From: Ianthella basta | Lineage: Eukaryota > Porifera > Demospongiae > Verongiida > Ianthellidae | DNA length: 64,000 nt | NCBI GenBank assembly: GCA_964019415.1 | Contig: OZ025870.1 | Location: 9,335,415 to 9,399,414, forward strand | Direction: 5' to 3' | Shown: positions 21,149 to 37,230 of the stretch, piece after piece | Layout of the letters: every line of letters starts with the position of its first letter | Position numbering within the stretch: the stretch's first letter is position 1 | Notes under the pieces: generated by a model | What the model was told of the DNA's origin: nothing | Databases searched by the model: none | Seen by the model: only the letters and a program-made list of their open reading frames with translations | Translations under genes and position numbers: made by a program

Positions 21149-24100
21149 TTATAGTAGCTATACATAATTCTACGTTATATGGAGGCAAACATTGCCTAGT
21201 TGCAATTGCAAGGTGTGCAACTAGTACTGCTACAAGCTACTCGCCTACATGCAGTTTAACACTAGGGACATTTATTAAGAGCACAAGTGGTTTAAATTTG
21301 GGCCTCAGGCTGGATATAGCTCTAGATCTCACAGCAGAAAACCTGACCAGTGTGTGCATGTGGAGCAATGAATTATCAATGCATGGCGATTCATAGAATG
21401 CAACTAGTGCTACGTACACATGTCATTGCATGGAGCATGGTAAGGCATCTCTAGTAGCTATATACCGTATTTGTCTGTATAGAGGCCAGGCTTGAATATC
21501 TGCCGGGCTCGAATATTGGCAGGGGGTCTGGAGGCAGGTCATTAATAATCGAAGCCGGATATGTATACTAGACATACATAATATTTATAGCTTTTTGTGC
21601 ACAAGTGCTCCCACAGCTGGACCACATGTGAAAATTTGTATATGATGCACAGAGTGCTTATAGCTATAGTGTATAATAACAGTGTTCGTACTTAATTTCA
21701 TAAATGTACGTACTATGCATGGGGTTTGACATTATCTACATAGTCAAACTTCTACTAGCTGCCTATAGCTATATAACGCAATGAAGGTCTGGCAAACATG
21801 ACCCACATCAAGCTACCTATATACCACGCCATCCTTAGAGCTATACATTGCTTTTACTTCGCCATCTATATCTAGTACCCAGAGGCCAAAGTTTCAGTCC
21901 ACCAGTCCAAAGTTTAAATATGCTCCTGTCCTCCCACCCAAACTCTCCAATTGCTATGTATGTGAACTGGCACAGTGCATTCATGTGTACATCATATTTG
22001 AAGTATTATTGCATAATTATAGCTACAGGCCCTACTTCTGTCACTACAGTCCTTCTCAGTTTCACTATTATAATATTGACTACAAGAGGATTGTGCTGAG
22101 CATGTCTCGGAAGGGTGGTGTTCAGCATGCAATGGACTAGCAGAATTAGACTGTGGTTGTCTTGCGTGTGTACATCTGTACTTTGTCGGATTTTCAAACA
22201 ATCTGTGTAGGATACAATGAACTAGCTAGCCCACAACTGCACATGCACAGTTGTTTACAGCGCATACAAAAGTAAAAAAATAATTGCAGTTGGTGTATAA
22301 TTGCACATGTGGTTACAAAGCAGTCCTTCCTACTGTAATACTTACAGCTCTGTGCCACTGCATGCAACTGTATGTTTGCCCTTTCAACCCTCTCTCTGAG
22401 AAATGCTACTGCATGCCTGTAAATTTGCCCTTTCAAGCCACTCACTGTGGTACCATGGCCATATACATGCATATGCTGGAGATTGTGCCCTTTTAAACCA
22501 CCTACATCAATATTGCAGTACATCAGATTTGCTGTTCAACTGAAGTGCCCATGGCATTTGAAGAATGCTGTTGTATTTCAGTGTGCTGCGTGTAACGGTA
22601 GCTAGAGTGCGCAACGCTAGCTACCTTTATCACTGCCAGGGCATCTAGTTTTCGCAAAGCCGCCACCAGCACCTATAGTGTAGCGCACTCCTTCCAACCA
22701 TTAGCACATCTAGCTGGCTATAGTCCCATAGCTAGCTACTCTGTACTGCCCGTGTAGACCACTTCCACCCACATTTTCACTTTATTACAAGCAAAGAAAG
22801 GGAAAGGCATGTCTTCGCTGCTTTCTATACAATACTACCTTCCAATACTGTACTGCCTTCAGTCATGCAGCGGCCAGGGCTTGTTTTGAATGCGCACACT
22901 CGAGTCAGCAGTCGCCATTCTGTACAGTTAACGCCCTAGGCGTTTGTACGCAACCATGTCCTCAAAGGGAAGAATCCTCTTTACCTCCTCCATCTTTGTC
23001 TCAACGGAAGCCTGACAGCTGGTGAGTACCGACATAGATACTCGGCTAGTAGCCGTGAACCATGTAACTTGCTATGCCTGTACTTGTAAGGTATCGTTTA
23101 AAGACGAATATCTGTCTATGCAGCTACGCAAGTGCCCCCAAAGGTCGCTGCGCCGGCTTCAACTCACCCTTCAGCATACGTAGCTAGCTGCGTGTAGATC
23201 TAGGATGCACAGTCCACTCATATCGTGCGTGTAACATTATCTGTGCTTCCATAGATGTGGATTCTACTCAATCTAGTCAAACTTCCACTAGCAACGGTAA
23301 ACGCGATGAAGGTCTGACAACTACATCTAGATTGCTAGCTACGTATCACTACCACGCTATGCTTATCCGTCCGGTGGTTTTATCTTGCAGCCCAGCGCCT
23401 GATTCCCAATCTTGCCGTCCATCCGTCCTAACTTCCCACTGTGTAATTGCCATGCAGTGCATTCACATCCACTCCCATTGCCTGTCTTAACTGCTAAAAG
23501 TATTCTTGAAAGGGTAGCTACAGGCCCTACTTCTGTCACTGCAATCCTTCTCAGTTTCAATATATACCTGACTGCAAAAGAATTGATGCCGAGCATGTCT
23601 CGGCTGGGTGGTGTTCAGCAGTGGACTAGCAGAGTTAGACTGTGGTTGCCTTGTGTATGTATATCTATGCTTTATTGGATTTTCATTGTGTTCAAACTTC
23701 AAACAATTTGCATAGTGGTACTCATAATGAACCAGCCCACACCTGCACAGCTGTGTACACAAAAGCAAGTTGCACTTGGTAAATGCACATGCACATGGCA
23801 GTTACACAGTTTCCTACAGCACTGTGCCACTGTATGTACTGTAAAGTTGCCCTTTCAAAACCACTCTCTGAGAATGCCGCTGCATGCATACATATGATTT
23901 GCTACCCTAGTAAACTGCGTCATGACGCCAATGGTTACAGCTGATGCAGAAAGTGCGCTGTAGCAAATGGAACGCTTTACATTCAGGCAGATCTAGAGTG
24001 CAGCCTCCAGTGATGCTGAAAGTTTGCTCTTGCTTTTTACTGAACCTCCTTTGCCCACGTATATTGTATGAGCTTTTATTTGGTATAGACTGTAGCTATA

Positions 24101-24760
24101 TACATACTCTGAAGCCTTGTACAGTGTGCAGGTGTATGAAAAGCATAGCCATTCTTCCTATTGCTGTACTGGAATTTGCTGCATAAACATGTGATGGCTG
24201 CATATTTGTAAGCCTTAGGGCGTACAATTCATCCTTTGATTGTCCAAAGGACGTCCCTGGACACTTTTCTATTGATTAACTTTGCTGTTCATGAATTGAA
24301 TGACCGTGGGTGGGAAAACAGTGTATTTAGGTAGTAATGTTTAGGTCAAGTAGAAAGAAATTCTAAGTGTAATCGCAGTCAGGCCCGATGAAAGTGGCTA
24401 CGTTTGAAGACCATAAAGGCAATATGTCATACCACGATGCAATTGACGTCATAGCTGTCCGTAAACGTATAGACCTTGTAATGATATTGGCATACCTTAT
24501 CATTGAGGTGATGTGTGGACTAATATGGTACTGTGCATTTGTACATAGGCCAAATACTTGGCTCATTTTTGGCACATTTATAAATGTCAACTATTTCACT
24601 TCAGCTAAAATTGAGCATTTTTTGCAATTGAACATACCTATGGCTTAAGTGCATTTTTAACTGGTTGGATACTGCATATATTAGCATAATCATTATGAAT
24701 TATTTGTACTTCTTACCTTTGCATGTACAAACATACAGCATTGATTCAAGAAGCCCTAAT

Positions 24761-27942
<3,182 letters not shown>

Positions 27943-29130
27943 CTGGTGTGTAAATAGTGTTCGCTCTAGATGCTTGTATATTTTCCTGTAGAATTAAGGC
28001 TTACAATGGCTAGTTTCTATCTAGCAAGGTTAGCAATAGTACTAGAGTTGCTAAATAGTGACCCATTTGGGTCAGGTGTGTTGTAGAGATCCAGAGTGTG
28101 CTCTTGTACGTACTTGAACACATTTATAATGATATAATTATCGTTTGAAGCAAGACTGATGTAGCCATTAAAGCATGCGCGAAATGTCCAATTGACCTCA
28201 CCTCTTTTGGTATAGCGTGTTCCTTGAAATGCTATATGCTGTGTATGTGCCATTCTGATGCATGACCGTATACATATACTAATCTCTCTGCTCGTGCTAT
28301 TGTTTATTTGAGATCTAGCTTCCTTTAAGTTTACAGCAAAGTGTCTGCTAATGAAAAATATATTGTGATACAATACACACTTGAAACCCATCATAAAGTC
28401 ATGACCCCCTTTTGTTATTATCTATTGCTCATGACCTGCCTCATCACACATAAGCATATTATACAATGCATACTTTACCTCTCTTCCTCTTCTGTACTTT
28501 TCAGCTCAAACTGACAATATCTAAACTTTCACTGAAGCTAGTATAGTAGTCTCATACCCAGCCTCACATGTACCCATGAAAATAGTGTGGTGCGATCGAG
28601 AACTACCCCCAACCTAATGCTATGATATTCCCAATGTCACCTCTATCCGAAGAGATCTAGCTAGATTAACTTAGGCAGTGACGGCGTGAAATCAAATGTG
28701 AAACTCCTATATCTGACCTGATGACATCTCTAGTGACTATGGGAACAGCAGCAGATAATTGAAATTACATTCCTAAAGAGATAACACACAGTCAATAGGG
28801 CTGAAGTAGGCCCGTGGTTGGGCGTGGAGGCTGGGGTGTGGGGAGCGAGGGGATGGGATATTACGAAGGTATTGAAGGGAAGGGAAAGAGTGCTGAGTGA
28901 GAGGATACACACCACATGCTGCATACCAAGACACACGCACACACACTCACACACTCGTGGACAGAACATTCTTTATTAATTGATGCTATAAATAACGGGG
29001 AAAATTCAAATGGATCGAGCCATTGAAATGCAGTGTTTGCCTTTACATGTTGTGGGACACATGGTACAAATAGTATAGCTGTTTATGAGCCATTCCACAT
29101 GGACAATTGTGTTACATGTAATAATATATA

Positions 29131-29565
29131 TGTGGGATATGGGATATGGGATATGGGAATCTTATTTAATCTGGGAAAACCTTTAGCCAAGGGCTACTTT
29201 CCAAGGCACCCAGCAAACAGTACAAGAACAAGAAATCAAACAAGGACAGGGAAACAAAACACAATCAAAATCCACACAAAGACACAAAATAATTGCCATC
29301 AGCTAATCAGGCCTTGTTCCAACCACTTCCGGGGTCAACTCAATGGCAGTCCAAAAGCGACAGCATCCTCGGTGCATGGAGAGTCCTGGCTTCCCATCTA
29401 CACGCACATGCTCTACACTTTTGCAGGACTCTAGATACTTCCTAGTAGCATCAGGGCAGTCTTCGCTGTCTTCACTCAGGCTTGGCATCCTGATTGGTGT
29501 CAGGGCAACACCTTTCTTGGTTGTGTATCTCAGTGCTGGGCCACTCACACGCCATGTATGACGTG
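29131..29565 (-). mobile_element. Insertion specific to unit 1, possible retroposon with SINE-like tail
   Basis: Unit 2 reads ATATATATGTGACATGCTAAAA at the same place, so about 435 bases are inserted here. One end is a short tandem GATATGGG repeat. The next 60 bases (TCTTATTTAATCTGGG, CCTTTAGCCAAGGGCTACT) match the SINE tail at 15695-15760. The remainder has an 81-codon minus-strand frame without a known domain. Confidence 0.5.
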
Positions 29566-29920
29566 CTAAAACTGAAATGATGGATAATGTGGCAGCAAGC
29601 CTGTTTCAGCCGGATTCTACAAGCAGGTGCAGGTAATTGCTCTCCTTCCTTTGCCTTTCAATACACACACTAAATACAAATGTGTACATTCACACACTGC
29701 ATGTATTCACAAATGCAAACATTATACAGCAGTATACCATAGACATGTGCATTCCTACCATTATATTAATTGACTCTCATCAGAACACAAACATGTAGTA
29801 CTCACATACCTTACACACACACACACATACTCACAACCTTACAGCACTTTGGACAACAGTAAAATAATTATAGCTAGGTCGATCACTACTTGAATTCCTA
29901 ATGTCATGCTTTGAAGTGTC

Positions 29921-30445
29921 TAAAACACACAGCCAGTAGTCTTATCAGTGAGTGAAGGGTTTCCTAGATTACAGGTGCTGACCTCAGCAGAGCAGTGACT
30001 CCCACTCCCTGAGCAGGCTGAAGTGCTCAGTCTCTCTTACAGACTGTTCCTAAATATAAGGCGCATTTACGCTGGAGCAAACCGGGTTTAAACCCGATTT
30101 AGAGTTGACTTGTTTCAAGCGGGTAGTAAGCGTTCACACACACAGCTACACATTTGCTTAAACAGCACTGAGCAACCGGGAGTTGCATGCATAGTTCGTA
30201 AGATGTGCATGCTGTTGTCGCTTTTTCTGTGTAACAAGTAAGAATGCAGTATAATTGCAATATACATACAGTGTCAAAAATATTGTGATGATCGTACCGA
30301 AATTCATAGGAACAGTCTGTAAGAGACTAAGCACTTCAGCCTGCATGCTCAGGGAGTGGGAGTCACTGCTCTGCTGAGGTCAGTGTCTATAATGTAATTT
30401 GGGAAACCCTTCACTCACTGTTAAGACTACTGGCTGTGTGTTTTT
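29921..30445. mobile_element. MITE with terminal inverted repeats of about 130 bp
   Basis: Tips ACACACAGCCAGTAGTCTTA and TAAGACTACTGGCTGTGTGT are inverted copies. The match continues through CAGAGCAGTGACTCCCACTC and its complement, plus TGAAGTGCT. The middle, about 240 bases, contains the perfect palindrome GGGTTTAAACCC. A copy truncated on the right is at 41995-42572. Confidence 0.7.
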
Positions 30446-31390
30446 GTATAATAACAGTGTTCGTACTTAATTTCATATATGTACGTATCATGGGGTTTGA
30501 CATTATCTACATAGTCAAACTTCTACTAGCTGCCTATAGCTATATAACGCAATGAAGGTCTGGCAAACATGACCCACATCAAGCTACCTATATACCACGC
30601 TATTCTTAGAGCTATTCATTGCTTTTACTTTACCATCTATATCTAGTGCCCAGAGGCCAAATTTTCAGTCCACCAGTCCAAAGTTTAAACATGCTACTAT
30701 CCTCCCGCCCAAACTCTCCAATTGGTATGCAAACTGACTCAGTGCATTCATGTGTACATCTTATTAGAAGTATTATTGCATATAGCTACAGGCCCTACTT
30801 CTGTTACTACAATCCTCAGTTTCACTATAATATTGACTACAAGAGGATTGTGCTGAGCACATGCCTCGGAAGGGTGGTGTTTAGCATGCAATGGACTAGC
30901 AGAATTAGACTGTGGTTGCCTTGTGTGTGTGCATCTGTACTTTGTCGGATTTTCAAACAATCTGTGTAGAATACGACGAACTTGCCCACAACTGCACATG
31001 CTCGTTGTTTACAGTGCATATACAAAAGTAAAAATTAATTGAAATTGGTGTATAATTGCACACATGGCAGTTACAAGGCAGTCTTTCCTACTGAAAATAA
31101 TACTTGCAGCTCTGTGCCACTGCATGCAACTGTATGTTTGCCCTTCCAACCCCCTTTCTGAGAAATGCTACTGCATGCCTGTAAATTTGCCCTTTCAAGC
31201 CACTCACTGTGGTACCATGGCCATATACATGCATGCTGGAGATTTTGCCCTTTTAAACCACCTACATCAATATTGCAGTACATCAGATTTGCTGTTCAAC
31301 TGAAATGCCCATGGCATTGGGTGCATGAAAAATGCTGTTGTAATTCAGTGTGCTGCGTGTCACGCTAGCTAGAGTGCGCAACGCTAGCTA

Positions 31391-32587
31391 CCCTGCAAGT
31401 CTCCCAACCTCCTGGTGGCCACCACCCACCCATCCCCTTTAGCCGAATCTGCCTTTGTTGGTACCACCACAAGTTCGGTGTGATCGGTCCAAGTATCTGA
31501 GGCGAAAATCGTTACATTGGTGACTCTGACGCTGGTCGTTTCGGCCACAGAACACGCACGACGATGGATTCCCATCCGAGCCAACCAGCCACCCTCCACC
31601 AGATCGAGACTACCACCTCGTGGCAACCGCCACCGCCCATGAATCGGCCTCTCGGCTCCTCATCGGCAGGCTCTTAGCTCTCCCCTCTCCTCACCGGTCC
31701 CCATCGGCCTGCCACTCCTCTACCGCCCGCCCGGCCCTTCCTTGGCTCATTTGGCCAACCGTCGGTCCCTCATCTGTCGCAACCCGGCCCCTCATCGGTC
31801 ACGTCCGGCTTTCTTCGGCCTCACTCCGGCGTACAACGGCCTCATCCGGGCTTATCAGGCCTCAACCCCTGGCCCCAGCTCGCATCATCACGGCTTCCCT
31901 CGGCCTCAGCCCAGCTACTTTCGGCAGCTTCCCGACTCTCTTGGCCCCAACTCAGCCCCTTCCAGTCCACGGCACTTCTGGAATGCGTCTTTAGGGACCG
32001 CGTTTTTTCTCTGGAAGGCCCTTTGCGGACTTTGGCCTGGCACGGCAACAGCTGCACACTTTCGGGACTACAGGACCCCGCTTGGCCCCTCACGGCTCTT
32101 CACTGGATACTGCTTCTGGCCTCTCTGACCCTGCTGGCCCACTTTCACTGGGGTAAGTTCATTGCCAACGCCGCCACAGCAGGCTGTCACCGCATCACAG
32201 CTGCAGCTTACCCAGTTTATACCAGCTCTCATCCTAGTCTTGTTTGGCACCAGATCCTGACTCCTTGACGGACCTCTGGTCGCGTGGTCGCATTGCTTCT
32301 CACAGCTGCAGTCCTCACTCACCCAGCCTTGGATTTGATGGGTGGAGCTCCATGGCCGGGCCATTTCCGGACACTTGCAGTTGCTACAAGCTCAGCCCAC
32401 GCTTCACAGTGGCAAGCAGTCAGGCAGTCACAATGCTGGGTGTTCCTTCATCTCCTGCCATCTTCAGTGGCAACCTTACTCATCACGCACTTCAACGACA
32501 GCGCATCGCTGGATCAAGGCACTCAACGTCTCGCACAGCTTTTCACTACATCGTCTCGTTCCCTGTCGTTCACTGGGGGGGAGTACT
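31391..32587 (+). mobile_element. GC-rich retroelement-like fragment (possible Gypsy remnant)
   Basis: A compositional island, clearly richer in C and G than its flanks, inserted in unit 2. Near its left side ATCGTTACATTGGTGACTCT resembles a Gypsy LTR end followed by a primer-binding site. Its right side has a polypurine-like GGGGGGGAG at 32575-32583. Overlapping ORFs are Pro/Ser/His rich and I recognise no gag, protease, RT or integrase, so the internal part must be deleted or decayed. Which strand and class it belongs to is uncertain. Confidence 0.3.
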
Positions 32588-32646
32588 GTAGTGTGTGCTC
32601 ATGCTCCTGCCCATTACCACTTATAATTTCCTGTATTTTACTTTAT

Positions 32647-33616
32647 TGTTGGTTGCCATGGCAACACCAAAAACATCAAAGGAAAAGACTGGGATATATA
32701 TGGAATATACCCCAGCTAGCCAGGTTATAAATTTACCGGGAGCTCTGGGCTCTTATTTTAGCCAATCCGCTTCCTGTCCAAAGTTTACTTTATTTTAAAT
32801 TTGTTTTCACACCTTTTGCATCGAGCAGCTGCTGTCCACATTGCATGTATCTCTTTCTTGCAGCATGTGCATTTGTCACCTTGTCATGTCATAGCAGTGT
32901 ATGCTCATGACATCCCATGGTTGAGCATGATTTGCTTGTGTGCATGCTATGTTCCTGCATGCAAGAAAGGGATGGTGGATGTAAAATCTTTAAGCAAGAA
33001 ATGCCGGGAAGTGGCCATTTCTCTACTGAATGCATCATGTTTCTGCTGCTGCACAGTACTGCAGCAAGCTAAAGCGTTTCCGTGCAAGCGGGGCATTCTC
33101 TACAACGCTTACAGTGGCTGCCTCGTCTCCATTCTGCAGCTACGTACAGCGAAATTAAGTGATGTTTTTGCAAGTAATCCAAACTTGGCAAAGTTTGGCA
33201 TACGTAACTACTTACTGCGAACCTGTATTCTGTTGTGGAATATCTTCAGAGACCCAAGACGTCGGAATGACGGTTGCTGCGCTGAAACGTCCTTCGCGTA
33301 GGCCTCATTGGAGTCGAAGTAGCTACGTAGTTTATACTAGTTCTTTCGTCCGCGGCGACAACAAGAGCAGCGCTTCTACAAAAGATTCCTTCCGAGTTCT
33401 TGCGCATTCCTTCTGATCCCGTACGCGCTTGGCAACGAAACGTTCGATAGTTCAGCGAATCGGCTGTGTTATTCTTAACTTTTGAAAAACAACAAGCCAA
33501 TTATAGTACGCTAAGCCGGCCTATATGCTTCTTATTTTACTCGCCCTCGGGCGCTTCGCGCCCGCGCGCCTCCTGAAATAAAAAGCGTATAGGCGGGCTT
33601 AGCGTACTATAATTAT
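32647..33616 (+). repeat. Dispersed repeat R3, copy 1, ending in a palindrome
   Basis: Starts GGTTGCCATGGCAACACC and is repeated at 55887-56810 with the same block order (AGACTGGGATATATATGG, GGGAGCTCTGGGCTCTTATT, GAGCAGCTGCTGTCCACATT, CCAAACTTGGCAAAGTTTGG). Small frames in it show no known domain. The right end is the hairpin 33498-33616. Confidence 0.7.
33498..33616. repeat. Foldback palindrome with GC-rich loop
   Basis: Arms AATTATAGTACGCTAAGCC and GGCTTAGCGTACTATAATT are near-perfect inverses. The loop is CGCCCTCGGGCGCTTCGCGC and following bases. A partial copy sits at the end of the second R3 copy (about 56735-56810). Confidence 0.85.
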
Positions 33617-34485
33617 AACTTATTCCGGTATTACACACATCACGTGACTGTCAATAGGCTTTAGGCGCCTTTGGCAAACAATACCTTTTATACCTTTGTG
33701 TTCTTTGTATGCATGCTATACATTCTAATGCATGCGATTTGATTCATCACTACTATTGCAACCCGAACCGGACCTCTTACCGTAACAACGGTTACATTTT
33801 CCTCCTCCATCTTTGTCTCAACGGAAGCCTGACAGCTGGTGAGTACCGACATAGATACTCGGCTAGTAGCTGTGAACCATGTAACTTGTTATCCCTGTAC
33901 TTGTAAGGTATCGTTTAAAGACGAATATCTGGCTGCAGCTACGCAAGTGCCCCCAAAGGTCGCTGCGCCGGCTTCTACTCACCCTTCAGCATACGTAGCT
34001 AGCTGCGTGTAAATCTAGGATGCACAGTCCACTCATATGGTGCGTGTAACATTATCTGTGCTTCCATAGATGTGGATTCTACTCAATCTAGTCAAACTTC
34101 CACTAGCAACGGTAAACGCGATGAAGGTCTGACAACTACCTCTAGATTGCTAGCTACGTAGCACTACCACGCTATGCTTATCCGTCTGGTGGTTTTATCA
34201 TTCCGCCCAGCGCCTGATTCCCAATGTTGCCGTCCACCCGTCCTAACTTCCCACTGTGTAATTGCCATGCAGTGCATTCACATGCACTCCCATTGCCTGT
34301 CTTAACTGCTAAAAGTATTCTTGAAAGGGTAGCTACAGGCCTTACTTCAACCCAGGCCACAGGCCCTACTTTACTACAATCCTTCTTAGTTTCACTATAT
34401 ATCTTGACTATAAGAGAAGTGGACCAGCAGAATTAGACTGTGGTTGCCTTGTGTATAAACATAATATATATTTGTTTATATAACT

Positions 34486-34705
34486 AGCTGAATGCCCGCC
34501 CTTCGGGTGGGCTCCCAGCATATCGTTTAAAATTGGAACGTTTAACCAATCAAAACCGTCCATTTAATTGGGAGCATTCTGTAGACTCGCTCCGTAAAAC
34601 TCCATGCGTACAGAACTTCCTTATGTTAATCCACTTCGTCTAAAGGAGTCCAGCGGCGAAGACGCTAACCACCTTAGGTCACCCCCCGTATTGCCGTGAT
34701 ACACA
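34486..34705 (-). mobile_element. Hairpin-terminated repeat, copy 1
   Basis: GAATGCCCGCCCTTCGGGTG (7-bp stem, TTC loop) at 34491-34511, followed by about 200 bases repeated directly at 35600-35815 (AACCGTCCATTTAATTGGGA, GTCCAGCGGCGAAG, GTATTGCCGTGAT). The bases just outside the hairpin include CTAG. From 34706 to 35329 I see nothing identifiable. Confidence 0.55.
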
Positions 34706-35329
34706 TGTACCCATTCATGCACCATGTTACAGTTGCTGGAATCTTAGGGCATAGCTACATACATTCACTGTAACGTTTTACATAGCATATAATAAGTACA
34801 GTGCATGAATTACATTATGCATGGACAACAGGCATATTATAAGTACAAATGCAGTGGGCTTGTATGTGCATGGGCTATCAAACATACCAAACACGTATGT
34901 GCAAATGCGAATACGTTTGTTGTTTGTTGCGAATGTGATTGTTTCTTGTAACGTTTACCGAAAGCAATAGCAGTGAGTATGTGAATACCGCAAGTGACAG
35001 ATGGTATGGGACATCCATGGTAACAGAAAAGCAGTTGAAAATGTGACAACACCGCAATTGAAATATCAACAAATCTCAAATCAATGAGGTGCACAATAAT
35101 AAACAATTACTATTATGGTGCAGGTACACTGTCTGCAGGTCCAGCTGGCATACCAATGAACAGACCAAGTTGACGAGACGGAAGGTTCATAACAAAACTA
35201 CACATATTGCTACACAATAAAATGATACTATTGTAGGTAATGACATATACACACATACCTCAAAGGGACAAATTTGAACATAGTAAAGTGGTAAGCTTGA
35301 CATATGACATGATACAAAATATGCACTAT

Positions 35330-35598
35330 GGGGGTTCTGGTGGTCTGGAGCTGAAGCGTATGACTCAAGATCCATGATTATGGGATGTTTCCGGTTCAAG
35401 CTCAAGCTCAGACCATGGCAGAATAGTTTTCAGTGGCAGCACCCCCTGATAACAAACAGCCCCACTGAACAAATAACAAACTGATCTTACTGTATGTGTG
35501 TCTGTGTTGTTTGTACTATGAATGTATTGTGGGTGACTGGAAGAGTAGCCTTCTGGCTAAAGGTTCCCCACATTAAATAAGATCAATTATTATTATTA
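35330..35598 (+). mobile_element. tRNA-derived SINE, copy 2
   Basis: Head GGTGGTCTGGAGCTGAAGCG, then GACTCAAGATCCATGATTAT and B-box-like CGGTTCAAGCTC. The body is shared with 15670-15948 and the tail is (ATT)n. The hairpin-terminated repeat 35600-36084 is inserted directly in or after the tail. Confidence 0.7.
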
Positions 35599-35599
35599 A

Positions 35600-36084
35600 G
35601 CCGAATGCCCGCCCTTCGGGTGGGTTCCCATCATATCGTTTGAAATTTGAGGGTTTATCCAATCAGAACCGTCCATTTAATTGGGAGTATTCCGTAGACT
35701 CGTTCCGTAAAACTCCGTACGTAAAGAATTTACTTATGTTAATCCATTTCGTTTAAAGGAGTCCAGCGGCGAAGGCACTAACCACCTTAGGTCACCCCCC
35801 GTATTGCCGTGATATGCTCTTCCAAGTTTGGCGAAGATTGGTGAAAAATTGAAGGAGGAGTTCGTGCACAACCAAACACGATCTTTTCCCCTATCTCTTA
35901 GATATGGCGGCGACCGTAAAAGTGGCAAGAACTCGGGCGGAACGACCTTAAACCAAATTTCGGCTCGGCGAGGTTACTCACAGTCCCCCTCTTCGTAATC
36001 CTACCAAGTTTCGTGACGTTTCGTCCAGAATTGAAGGAGATTATCCCGAACAACGAAATGTGCGTTACGTTTATTATAATAAGA
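35600..36084 (-). mobile_element. Hairpin-terminated repeat, copy 2 (longer)
   Basis: Same hairpin as copy 1 at 35608-35624. Read on the minus strand it begins TCTTATTATAATAAACG and ends near GGGCGGGCATTCGGCT. A TC start and a subterminal 3' hairpin recall non-autonomous Helitrons, but the CTRR end is not conserved between the two copies. No protein is recognised. Confidence 0.45.
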
Positions 36085-37230
36085 TATTATGCTTTAATGG
36101 AATTTCATTGTGTTCAATCTTCAAACAATTTGCATAGTGGTACTCGTAATGAACCAGCCCACACCTACATGTGCACAGCTATGTACAGTGCATACATAAG
36201 CAAGTTGCACTTGGTAAATTAATGCACACTTGACAGCTACACTGCAGCTTCCTACAGCACTATGCCACTGTATGAACTAGTGTAAGTTTGCCTTTTCAAA
36301 ACCACTCTCAACTTAGAATGCCACTGCACGCATACATATGATTTGCTACCCTAGTAAACCGTGTCATGGTGCCAATGGTTACAGCTAATGCAGAAGCTGT
36401 GCTGTAGCAAATGGAATACTTTACATTCAGGCAGATCTAGAGCGCAGCCTCCAGTGATGCTGAAAGATTGCTCTTGCTTTTTACTGAACCTCCTTTGCCC
36501 ACATATATTGTATGAGCTGTTGTTTGGTATATAGACTGTAGCTACATACTCTGAAGCCTTGTACAGTGTGCAGGCATATGAAAAATATAGCCATTCTTCC
36601 TATTGCTGTACTGGAATTTGCTGCATAAACATGTGATGGCTGCTTATCTGTAAAGTTGTACAATTCATCCTTTGTCCAAAGGACGTCCCTGGACACTTTT
36701 CTATTGATTAACTGTGCTGTTCATGAATGAAATGACCGATGTGCCAGCTTTGTGTATGTTTAAGGCACAGTGGAAAATCAGTGTATTTAAGTAGTAAGGT
36801 TTAGGTAAAGTAGACATGAATTCTAAGCGTAATCGCAGTCAGGCCCAATGGAAGGGGCTTTGTTAGAAGGCCTTAAGGCAACACTGTCATACCAAGATGC
36901 GATTGGCGTTGTTGCTGTCTGTAGATCTTGAAATTTTATTGGCATGCCTTATTATTGAGGTGTTGTGTGGACTAATAGAGTATTGTATATGGTACTGTGC
37001 ATTTGTACATACGCCAAATACTTGGCTCATTTTTGGCACATTTATAAATGTCAACTATTTCACTGAAGCTAAAAGTTTGAGCGTTTTTCACAATTGAACG
37101 TAACTATGGCTTAAGTGCATTTTTACCATGTTGGATACTGTATGTATATATGTGCATAATCATTATGAATTATTTGTACTTCTTACCTTTGCATGTACAA
37201 ACATACAGCATTGATTCAAGAAGCCTTAAA

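Noticed and set aside
31620-32800. Overlapping Pro/Ser-rich frames up to 148 codons
   Set aside because: They overlap in several frames of a GC-rich island, have no domain, no splice logic and no repeat of codon pattern.
35330-35400. A tRNA gene
   Set aside because: The tRNA-like head lacks a convincing acceptor stem, is followed by a body and (ATT)n tail, and recurs elsewhere, so it is a SINE head.
35600-36084. A definite Helitron call
   Set aside because: The TC start and hairpin fit, but the terminal CTRR and the A/T target rule are not satisfied by both copies.
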